Below, piece after piece: positions 33,549 to 43,600 of a stretch of DNA of 64,000 bases (the first letter of the stretch is position 1; each line of letters opens with the position of its first letter). Source of the DNA: Plantago major (lineage: Eukaryota > Streptophyta > Magnoliopsida > Lamiales > Plantaginaceae); assembly GCA_026545765.1 (NCBI GenBank), contig CM048842.1:29313167-29377166 (forward strand), written 5' to 3'. Both the position numbers and the translations under genes were made by a program. The notes beneath the pieces were generated by a model. The model saw only the letters and a program-made list of their open reading frames with translations, was not told the DNA's origin and did not search any database.

Positions 33549-34962
33549 AAGATGCTCCTATTTTTGTTAAAGAAAATGATGGCAAGGTCAAAATTCACAA
33601 GAAAACCTTTGTCCATCAATTCTGTTTGAAAACTGGGCATAAGAAACCTTTTTGTTACCTTTACAAGAAGTCATTGGATAAAACATAGAACCCAAACACT
33701 GAGGAGTGTTCAGAAGCTATAAAGAAAACTAAGAAAATTGGTGGAAAAGCTTCAGGTTCTAGAGTTTTGAATGTTAAAACAACTGTTGGGTCAACATCCT
33801 CTGAAAAGCCCAAGAAAAATACCAGAATGGTTTGGAAACCAAAAACTGAGTTGGTCTGTCATATAGTTGTGTCTTCTGTGTCTTCTAGCCATGCAGGATT
33901 ATGGCCTGATAATGGCTCCAAGAACATGACTGATACCACAGATTCCATGGTTGATAATTCTCCTGAATCTATGTTTGAAGACTATGCTTTGTGTGCACAA
34001 GTTGATGAGCATGTAACTGGATCAAACCTAATCACCAGAAATGTTGATGACACTGTTACTTCAACCCTTAACCTTGTTGACATCATAATCCATCATTTCT
34101 GTAAGGTTAAATCTTTTATTGAGTATGTCACCGGCACTACAAATCCTTTTTTACGTTTTTTAAAAGAAAGAAATACTACTTCCTGTGAAGATAGTATTTA
34201 TAATTGGACAGGTGAGTTTTATAAATCCACAAGTGATGGTCAATTTTCCCTATGAAGAAACTTGGTATCATGGTTTAGTAGAAATCGAATTGATGTTTAC
34301 ATATCTATTGCAGAACTTAAATGCGTGGTCTCGAGTAGTTGTGTCACTCAATTGCCTTGTGTAAATTGCATGATAACTGATTTAGATGGCAAGAGTTACA
34401 ATGTCCTAATGCTTTGTGTGCACAAGTTGATGAGCAGGTAAGTGGATCAAACCTAATCACCAGAAATGTTGAAGACACTGTTACTTCAACCCTTAACCTT
34501 GTTGACATCATAATCCATCATTTCTGTAAGGTTAAATCTTTTATTGAGTATGTCACCGGCACTACAAATCCTTTTTTGTTATTTTTAAAAGAAAGAAATA
34601 CTACTTCCTCTGAAGATAGTATTTACATTTGGACAGGTGAGTTTTATAAATCCACAAGTGATGGTCAGTTTTCCCTAGGAAGAAACTTGGTATCATGGTT
34701 TAGTAGAAAACGAATTGATGTTTACATATCTATTGCTGAACTTAAATGCGTGGTCCCTAGTAGTTGTGTCATTCAATTGCGTTGTGTAAATTGCATGATA
34801 ACTGATTTAGATGGCAAGAGTTACAATGTCCTAATGCTTTGTGATTACCTTAGTACCACCGTCAGAAATTCTGCCAAACTCATAGGTATAAGGCTTCATC
34901 CCAGTAGTTACGTGAGTAGGGTACAAGTTGTTGATACCTATCATACCGATTCCCAAAAATAA
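33549..34962 (+). pseudogene. pol: copia pol remnant of element A unit 2 with internal duplication
   Basis: A degraded protease region lies at about 33830-33930. KNTRMVWKPKTELVCHIVV precedes LWPDNGSKNMT, where copia has W-x-F-D-S-G-x-S-x-H-M-T. Integrase and RT are missing. The sequence jumps to RNase H: FIEYVTGTTNPFL, WTGEFYKSTSDGQFSLGRNL followed by VSWFSRK, and CDYLST, matching R-Y-V-x-G-T, D-R-K-S-T-S-G, V-S-W-x-S-K-K and C-D-N-x-S-A. The block 33984-34408 is repeated as 34409-34833. The first copy carries a TGA where the second has GGA. Confidence 0.65.
33984..34833 (+). repeat. 425-bp tandem duplication
   Basis: ATGCTTTGTG recurs at 33984, 34409 and 34834, giving two head-to-tail copies of exactly 425 bp with scattered differences. 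Both contain part of the RNase H remnant. Confidence 0.9.
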
Positions 34963-36161
34963 CTTGGTATGTCACTAGGGTGTGAGAGAATTTTTAGTCC
35001 ACAAGAATCTCTGAATTTGTGTACTACTTGATTAGAAAGATTGATTGCACTGTTGACTTAGCATCACAGTCCAGCAGTGTATTTTTGTTTGTGATGTGTT
35101 TTTATTCTTATCTGTTTTTCTTTCTAGATAGTTGTTTTGACAAGAGTGTCATGCATCTTGCTTGAAGAAGGGTACTTGGAGAAAATTTAAATCTTAATAC
35201 TGGTGTTAGCAAATTTCTTTCTCTCCTATGCCTTACTGCAGTTTTCTGTGTCATGGAAGCAAAAAAGATTGAAAAAGAGCCCAATGGAGGCCAATGCAAA
35301 AGAGCCCAATGTAGGCCAAATGGAAAAAGAGCCCAATGGAGGCATATTTTTTACTTTATTTGTTGGCAATCTCTGGGTTTACCTCATATCCTTAATCTTT
35401 TGGAATTTTGACTATGTAAGACTACATTGAGTCCTTTTTGGAAACTTAAACAGAGCCCAACACTTGCTTCTTGTTTTTAAAATTTTGCAGTCATGTGCTT
35501 ATCTCTTCTCTTCTCACCCTATGTACTTTGGTTCAGTTAAATGTTCAGTGTTTCTAGGCCAAGTATTCCCTCTTCAAGTGAGATGCTGCATGTCTTAATT
35601 GTCTTTGTTTCTTTTACTTTTGAGTCAGCTTTTTTTTTTTTTTTTTTTTTTGAGTTGGTGGTTTCCCTGAGGGGGAGTGGGTATTTGCTTGTTTGCGTGT
35701 CAAGAACATCCGTGTTTAGGCTAATGGCACCATTGATTCAACAATAGCTGCTTAAACTTTAGTTTGTCACTCGAATCATGATACTAAGAGTTTTTCAAAA
35801 GTATAATTTTCAATCACTTGTGTGTTTGTGATTCTTCTGTTGTCTCCAACTTTGTCTATTTTTAAAAAGAAAATCTTTTATTTATAGTACTGGAGATTTG
35901 CTGCAATTGTTGATTTAACCTAAGATTTGTCAAAGCCCAAAATCAAGCCATTTGCGTGTACCGGTTCTGAATAGGCACCTACCAAACAGGTGCAATGATT
36001 GCCTAAACTATTACAACTTTGGGAACCGACGCCTTTTCTTGATATCTTCATCCCTCTTTAAAAATCCACTTACCAAAATCTCTCATCATTACCTACCAAC
36101 ATCCTTCTTTTTCGTAACCATTCTTCCACACTCAATTCCTTTACTCTTTCTAATCTCCACT
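34963..36161 (+). other. spacer between pol remnant and env-position ORF, unit 2
   Basis: It has no convincing gene. An approximately 26-bp repeat (AAAGAGCCCAATGGAGGCCA, three imperfect copies) lies at 35272-35343, and a run of about 20 T lies near 35630-35651. ATG 36162 (MKKQNHHGK) may open the env-position ORF before the solo LTR interrupts it. Confidence 0.5.
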
Positions 36162-36189
36162 ATGAAAAAACAAAATCACCATGGAAAGT

Positions 36190-37831
36190 TGTTGGTCCAG
36201 ATAATGGCAAAGTAAAAGACTAGGGGGGGGGCTGAATAGTCTTTTAAAAACTTTTGTCGATAAGCACAGTTTCTCAGATATCTGTGAAGATATTTGATAC
36301 TTAATTTCAGAGAGCAGAAGACTTCTGAGATAAGTGCACGTGTTAAGCAAGATAAGTGTAAGTACTTTGCAATATAAGTAAAACAAGTAATAAACTGCAG
36401 AAAGTAAATAACACAAGTCTTTTTATAGTGGTATCTGAAGTTGGCGTAATCCTTCAACTAATCCACTTCGGTCTTTCTCAGACCTAGAATCCACTAAGAT
36501 AAATGAGGTAACCTTACAGATATCTTTACTTGATTCCTAAATGCACTAGGTTCCCAACCAAGTGTTCCCCCTGAGTTATTCCCCGGCTTTCACAGCCAAG
36601 TACTTCCTGTACTTAGAAACCTTTTGGGTTGTTCCTTAGTTTCCCAAACTAAGTACTTCCTTTGCTCAATAACCTTGGAGTTATTCCTTAGTTTCCCAAA
36701 CTAAGTACTTCCTGTACTCCACGCTGTTTAAGGTGTTGGTTAAGGTAAATTGTCAGGTGAGCTTCTTTAATAACTTATTCAGTTATTCAGATGGCTTTGT
36801 GAATCAAGTACACTTAATACACTTTGCAATGTATGGTATCTTAGATAAGAAATCTTAGATAAGAAATCTTAGTTCTCTACTGACCCAAGTCTATGGTAAG
36901 TGTTCGAGAGAATGAAACTTAGATAAGAAATCTTAGTTCAACTCTTTCACAAATAACAATGCTCGTTAAGGATCAGGACACTTAGAACTTTTGTGCTACT
37001 TAGAATCAAGAGCTTTGGTCGCAACAGAAAGCTTGAAGGTAAGTAGTTTGCTTGAGAGCGCTTGTGTGAGTATTCAGTGTTCTTGGAGTTCAGTGTGTTC
37101 TAAGGTGTCTTCTAAAGCAGTCTAAGTATTGATATTTATAGATGAATTTTGAGTGCCGTTTGAATAGTATCCGTTAGGCTTAAATCAAATTCAAACTATT
37201 GATATCTGAATATAATCTATGTGAGCTTGTCTTCTTCTTGAGAATCTACCGTTTTGTTCGACATTTCGTACATGCATTTAATGCACTGTACTATATTTTG
37301 TCCTGTAGTGCCAACGGAACTATGCAAGTTTTCTGAGGCTTTGCACATTTTTTCCAGAGATCATCATAGCTCCAGATACCACTTGTTTGAACAACTTGTT
37401 ATAATGTGTTTCTTTTTCAGAAGCATATTTTATGTCCATGGTATCTGAGTGTAGATATCTGTGGGCACTTTCCTCGTCTCAGAAACCTTTTATTCTCAGA
37501 TATCTTTTGCAACTCGTGTGTTTTGAAACACTTGTTTCTCCAAGATATCTGGACATAGGTATCTGAAAAACCCTTGTTCTTCAGCAATCTTGTGCAGTCT
37601 TCAAATCTTCAAATCCGTTGAACTTTTCTTGCTGGATGCCTTCTTCTTGGTCTTCTTCAGAAAATAAAAATTACATTTCGAGACCTAACATCCTAGACAA
37701 GATTTGCTATACTATCATACTCAGTAAGTTTCCTCTTTTACAGTGTTCAAGTGAACTAAGAACTAATCAGTTTTCTGAGCTAAGATAAGTCATTGGGTTG
37801 CTGATCAAAATCTAAACAGATATTCCTAACA
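36190..37831 (-). repeat. solo LTR of the B/C/D family
   Basis: The plus strand starts TGTTGGTCCAGATAA and ends GATATTCCTAACA. It is 1642 bp, with no internal sequence on either side. The flanks are AAAGT and AAAGC, a target duplication with one mismatch. Three 53-bp leader repeats (36598, 36651, 36703) are present. It splits the unit 2 env-position region of element A and shows the CACTA-free allele. Confidence 0.85.
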
Positions 37832-39556
37832 AAAGCCTTACACAAGCCGCTAAAATACTCGAAGCCATCTCTCCCTCCAAGCTTGTGGCTTTAATTGTCC
37901 CGTATTCCTTCTCCTCAAGCTCGTCCCATGAAAAATTTGACAACCCTAAGCAGACTGTCAATCCAACGAAAATTGAGGTTAATTCTGCAGAGGCCACTAG
38001 GGAAGATCATTCTCAGTTGAAGATGAGAAAGTTGAATGTTGATAATGTTTATTCAACTCTGAATGATCCGGGTCCGTCAAACCCTAATTATTAGAAAATT
38101 GGGGATACTCCAATGGAGGAAGCAACTCCACATGCAAATTCAGGGGGAGAACATGAACAAGATGGTCAATTTGCTGATGTGCGTGATGAATCTCTGGGTG
38201 ATCTTAAAGCCAGAGCACTAAAAAGACAAGCTACTGAAAAATAAAAGGCTAGAGAAGTCTTCTTGAAAAGAATTGAAGATGAGGTCTCCAATGAAAAGCA
38301 AGGGTCTAGGCAAGAAAGGTCTCGGGCTGAAGAAGAAGAGAATGATGTGCCTGAGGAATTGCAGGAAGAAGAAGAGGATGAGAAGTCCAGAGATTCAGAC
38401 TATGAGCAACCTTAGGAACCAGATGATGCTATGTCTGTTGATTCAACTATTGCACCAACTACTGATGCAATGGATGATTTATCTGAGGTATCTCCTCAAC
38501 ACTCTCCTTACTCTTCTTTTGATGAAGTTGCTCACAGTGATGTCTTCTTTACTTCAAAAATTGCCGACTCCTGGTCTTCATTTAGTCACAGACATATTTT
38601 AGTTGAGAAATATATTGTTGAAAGTAGTTTCAAATAGTATAAACTGTATGAGTTTTTCGATCAAAGGGGTTTTATTGGAACTGTGGAAGGGCTTGATCCT
38701 TTTGTACCCACTGTGATTCGTGAGTTCTACTGCAATCTATCTCCTCACTTTGATGTTTCTGGTTCACCCAAGCTTGGTAAAGCATATCTGCGAGGGTATA
38801 TTTATGAGTTTTCTCCAGAAAAACTCAATTATTTCTTGGGAACACCCAATGTTGAAGAAAGAGATCTGGAAATTAGCATGGATGAAGTTGCTCAGGTGAT
38901 AACTGGTACCACAGGAGTTCTGTAGCGTTCAAATTTCCCAGCCAAACTCCTTACAGCTATGATGGCTGTTTTGTTTCGAGTTCGCATTCACAACTGGATC
39001 CCCACTACCAACAGTAATCATGTGTCTTCCAGTGTTGCTCTATTATTTTATAAGCTCAAAATGGGTCTAAATGTCAATTTAGGACAGAGAATCTTTGACC
39101 ATTTTGGAAATTTCTCAAGCGAAGATGAAGTTGGCAACCTTATGTATCCTTCAATGTTGTATGGTTATCTGATTGATGAAGGCTTTACCAAGGAAGCAAA
39201 TGAGGTTACAGTGCAGAAGTTTAAAGGGATCAAGGTTACTCATCAGATTCTTACCATAGATTGGGTTCAAGATCTCCTTGGCTGGCACAGGCACCTCCTA
39301 TTCCAGCCCCACCTGTAGGAGTTTCTCCAGCTGTTACTTCAACAGTACTTTTTCCTCATCTTCCTGTCCACGCAATAAGTTTGAGCAAACAGTGGTGGAT
39401 CAGATTTTGGCTTTGGATGTCTGCACTCGGGCTATGTTTGATCAGTGCAAAATTTTTGTTGATTTGCTTTCATCACAACAAGGGGGAGAAAATGATGGTG
39501 GTGAAGCTGAAGCTGTTGCTAGAGAAGAAGATATTGTTGAAGAAGAAGGCACATAA
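37832..39556 (+). pseudogene. env-position ORF with PF20167-like domain, unit 2
   Basis: It matches the unit 1 ORF throughout and is longer where unit 1 has deletions. The domain reads ILVEKYIVESSFK, then a TAG in place of Gln, YKLYEFFDQRGFIGTVEGLD, PFVPTVIREFYCNLSPHFDV, LGKAYLRGYIYEFSPEKLNY and FLGTPNVEERDLEISMDEV. EFYCNL and the Y-x-F-S-P-E-K-L-N-Y-F-L-G motif fit the family best. After a frameshift it continues with KMGLNVNLGQRIFDHFGNF and a Pro-rich tail, ending in acidic repeats. Stops at about 38093, 38242, 38413, 38636 and 38923 break it. Confidence 0.75.
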
Positions 39557-39709
39557 GTTCAAGAGGAAGAAAACCAAGAAGATTGATGTGTTATGTTTGA
39601 ACATGTCACTGTATTTTATTTTATGATCAAACTATTGGATCTTTTGTTAAGGGGGGAGAATTTGCTGTTAAGGGGGAGGTGTTGTGAAGAAAGGCAATAA
39701 GGGGGAGAT

Positions 39710-40475
39710 TGAAAGATCACTGTTTTGTACTTTGTTACATCAACAATTAACTTCATAACTCTTTTGTTTTATTGCAGGGTATTTCAGTAATATTGCCTTC
39801 TTCACTAATCTTTAACCTAGTTCGACAGTTGTAGTTTCTTGTGTTAACAGGGTGTAGATTTTGGAGATTTGGAAGAAACAAAGGAGTCCTACTTAGCTTG
39901 ACGTATTTAAGGAAAAAGATCAAAGATTGGATTCTTTAAAGACAATATCTTGGACTGAACGATTGAAGATGAGATAGCATGGAAAGTAAAATTTGGAAGA
40001 TATGAACATGGTAGAAGAACGATGCTATATATACAAGGTCAAGGACGGCTTCAAAGGAACAAGAAAAGAGTGATCATTTGCAAGACATTATTGCAGTTAC
40101 TTTGTGTTTAATAGACTTTCCAGTTGTAGTTTGATAGAGAGTGTTTCTCGATCATCTAGGTTTGACTAGATCTGCAACTATAGAATAGGTAGCACTATTC
40201 TACTTTGTTTGGTTTTTGCAGTTCAAGGTTTCAATCTGTGGAAACTTGAATATTGTTTTGATAAATTCACTTAATCAATATAGTGGATATTTGCCTTTGG
40301 CTCGGCTAGTATATTATACCAGCTAAGAAAAACAACTCTGAGTTCTATAGTTTATTTCCGCTGTGTATTGTTTTTCTGTTTGAGTCACTGTTACATTAAC
40401 AGTTATATAAACATTGATATATATACTGTTGTGTGATTGTAGTTTTGTACAAGTTCGGGTCCTTACGTTCTTTCA
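39710..40475 (+). repeat. LTR3 of element A
   Basis: It has TGAAAG/CTTTCA ends and a TATA box at 40025-40034, with the polypurine tract AATAAGGGGGAGAT directly before it. GTTAA (40476-40480) follows as the right target duplication of the whole array. Confidence 0.9.
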
Positions 40476-40480
40476 GTTAA

Positions 40481-40948
40481 GTTATAATTAATTATGTTCA
40501 AGAACTAGATTTACTTTTATCTGTTGCGTCTAGGGTTACTTGACTTTTTGAAAGGAAGGAAGATCTGTGACAACAGTACTAAGTATAAATTATGAATTAT
40601 ATGAGGGGTTGTGGATTTGTTTTCATGCTTCGCTGCTTATTGAATTAATGCTCTGACCAAACACGACTCATGCTACTTTGATGAGTAAGTTTACTTGCTA
40701 CTCCAATTAAGTCATGTGTGCAACCGTGTGAACACTGCTACCCTTGAGTCCTTATTTGTCCCTAGCATGAATGTGATTTGTAGTACTCACCTTTCTGAAT
40801 ATTTTTCTATACCTTTCAATGACCCTTCTGAATGATTTTTGAGCCCTTATGAAACTCCACCATATATATCCTTTACATGCTTTACTTAAGCGGTGTCAGC
40901 AACCCACCGCCGAGCTTGAACGAAGAAATGAAGCAATGAGTTCCAAAG
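40481..40948 (+). other. Athila-like relic, right part
   Basis: It has no gene. By the GTTAA duplication this is the direct continuation of 14551 in the host element. It ends where the D LTR begins (CCAAAG/TGTTAGG). Confidence 0.6.
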
Positions 40949-41497
40949 TGTTAGGAATATTTGTTTAGATTTTAATCAGTAAACCCTTAAGACTTATCTT
41001 AGTTCAGAAAGGTAACTAGTACTCCTAGTTAACTTGAACATTGTAAACGAGGAAGCTTACTGAGTGTGTTAGTCTAGCAAATCTTGTATATGATGTTAGG
41101 TCTCAGATTATATTTTTTATATCTTTGAAGAAGAGCAAGAAGTAAGCATCCAGCATAAGGAGCTCATTATTGAAGATCAAGAGACTGCAGAAGATTGCTG
41201 AAGACAAAGGAGAATTGTCTCCTCAGAGACCTTGGATCAGATACCTTAAAGAAATCAAGTGTCTTTGGATGACAAGTATTTCAATATGTTTCTGATACTC
41301 AATGCTCACTGAGTAAGGACATGTAAAGCTTCAGATAGCTTGCATTGTTCCGTTGAGACTACAGGACAAAAGATAGTACAGTGCATTTATTACGCAGACA
41401 GAGATGTCTGAACAAAAGAGGAAATCTCTGTAAAGAGACAAAGCTCACAGCCATACTATATTCATATATCAATAGTTTGAATTTCATTGTGCCTAAC
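40949..41497 (+). repeat. 5' LTR of element D, first part
   Basis: It begins TGTTAGGAATATTTG and aligns with the start of the B LTR. It is cut after GCCTAAC by element C and continues at 57205/57210. Confidence 0.85.
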
Positions 41498-43214
41498 TGT
41501 TGGTCCAGATAACGGCAAAGTAAAAGACTAGGAGGGGGGGGGGGGTGAATAGTCTTTTAAAACTTTTGTCGATAAAAACTATTTCTCAGATATCTGTGTA
41601 GATATCTGATACTTAGATTCAGAGTGCGGAAGACTTAAGATAGATAAGTGCAGAAATATTTAAAGAGTGTGTGTGTGTTGCTGAAATGTAAGTACAGAAA
41701 AGTAAATAACACAGCAAGTATAGTGGTATCTGGAGGTGGCGTAATCCTCCAACTAATCCACTTCGGTCTTCCAAAGACCTAGAATTCACTAGAATAGATA
41801 ATTGAGGTCACCTTACAAAAATTCTAATCTAAGATTCCTTAAACAAATGGTTCCCAACCAAATGCTCCCCCTGAGTTATTCCCCGGCTTCCTCAGCCAAC
41901 TACTTCCTGTACTCAGAAACCTTTTTGAGCTATTCCCTAGCTTCCCAAGCTAAGTACTTCCTGTGCTGAATAACCTTGGAGTTATTCCTTAGTTTCCCAA
42001 ATCAAGAATTTCCTATACTCCGTTAACCTTGGAGTTATTCCCTGATTTTTTAAACTAAGTACTTCCTGTACTCTACGCCAGTTATGGTGTTGGTTTTGGT
42101 TTGAGTTGTCAGACGAGCTTCTTTGTTAACTTTTCAGTTAATCAGATAGCTCTGTGAATCAAGTATACTTAATACACTTTTCAATGTATGGTATCTTGTT
42201 CTTTTTACTGACCCAAGTCTTAGATAAATGTTCTAGAGAATGAATCTCAGATACTTGATCTTTCAATTCAACTCTTTCACAGATAGCTGTGCTTGTTTAG
42301 GATTAGGACACTTAGAACTTCAGTGTTACTCAAGATCAAGAGCTTTGGTCGCAACAGAAAGCTTTGAGGATAAGTAATTTGCTTGAGATAGCGAGATATG
42401 TGTTCAGTGTAAGTTCTTCAGGTTGTGTGTTCTCAAGCTGTCTAAGTGTTGATATTTATAGATGAATTTGAGTGCCGTTTGAATAGTATCCGTTAGGATT
42501 AAATCAAATTCAAACTATTGATATCTGTGTATAGTACTGTAGCAGGTTTGTCTTCTTCTTCAGAAGCTACCGTTGCTTTTGTTCAGACATCTCTGTCCGT
42601 GCATTTAATGCATTGTACTATACTTTTGTCCTGTAGTGCCAACGGAACTATGCTTTGTATCAGAGACAACCTTGATCAGATTTCTCTGATTCTTTGCACG
42701 TTCTTATCTTTAACTTCAGATACCACTTTTATGGAAACAACTTTATTTGCAATATATATATTTCTTTTTCAGAAATGTGGTTAAAGCTCAAGGTATCTGA
42801 GAATAGATATATGTGGACACTTTCCTTGTTTTCAGATAGACCTTTTATTTCTCGGATATCTCTTGTGACACAGTTTGTTTAAAACTATTCGTGTCTTTAA
42901 GATATCTGGCCATGGTATCTGTAAAACTGTTTCAGTAACCTTGTGCAGTTTCTTCAAATCTTCAATGTCGTTGAACTTGTTCTGCTTGGATGTCTTCTTC
43001 TTGGTCTTCTCTTCATAAAGTAAAAATTACATTTTGAGACCTAAAATCCTATACAAGATTAGCTAGACTATCATACTTAGTGGGTTTCCTCTTTTAGAAT
43101 GTTCAAGTGAACAAAGAGTATTAATCACCCTTCTGAGACTAAGATAAGTCATCATGTTGCTGATCAAAATCTAAACATATATTTCTAACAAAATATCTAA
43201 CAAATTTCCTAACA
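41498..43214 (-). repeat. 3' LTR of element C
   Basis: It is the left LTR on the plus strand. It starts TGTTGGTCCAG and ends ATTTCCTAACA. In element orientation it opens with three TGTTAG units at 12-bp spacing. There are four 53-bp repeat units and a G run of 12 near its left edge. Confidence 0.9.
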
Positions 43215-43229
43215 AATTTCCCCCTTTTT
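43215..43229 (-). other. polypurine tract of element C
   Basis: AAAAAGGGGGAAATT on the minus strand directly abuts the 3' LTR and primes plus-strand synthesis. Confidence 0.8.
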
Positions 43230-43600
43230 GATCAGTCAACGATGACTATCTGACCTATTACAAATCTGGATGAGTGAACAATCCAACACTTAATCATTTC
43301 TTAAGATCTTTCAATTCATTCAATTAAGTGCAGAAAGTAAACATCAACCAGATCATAAGGTGTGATCTTTGCTGACAAGTTATCTTTTATAGAATACTAT
43401 CTGAGAGTAAGTTCTTCAGATAAGTTACAAAGAAAGATTACAGATAACTTCAATATATAAAACAATTTAGCTCAGTCAGCAAAAATACAAAAATACATAG
43501 TAAATTAGGACAACAGGAGTAGCCAAGCTCCAAGTAAACACCCTAATAGACTAGTCTTCAAGTCTTCAACTCTTCAAGTCTTCAACAGTAGTTCTATGGA

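Larger units (their letters stand above)
14557..40475 (+). mobile_element. element A: three-LTR tandem SIRE-like copia locus
   Basis: The order is LTR1 (14557-15321), internal 1 (15322-17281), LTR2 (17282-18046), internal 2 (18047-39709, interrupted twice) and LTR3 (39710-40475). GTTAA flanks the whole at 14552-14556 and 40476-40480, so the array behaves as a single insertion with two internal regions. LTRs are 765, 765 and 766 bp and differ by roughly 5-7% over the first 275 bp aligned by eye. An env-position ORF downstream of the pol position and AAGGGGG-rich polypurine tracts suggest the SIRE/Maximus type. No complete pol remains. Confidence 0.85.

Noticed and set aside
40476-40948. Possible host gene or intron between element A and element D
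   Set aside because: The GTTAA duplication shows it continues the Athila-like relic at 14551. No coding potential was seen.
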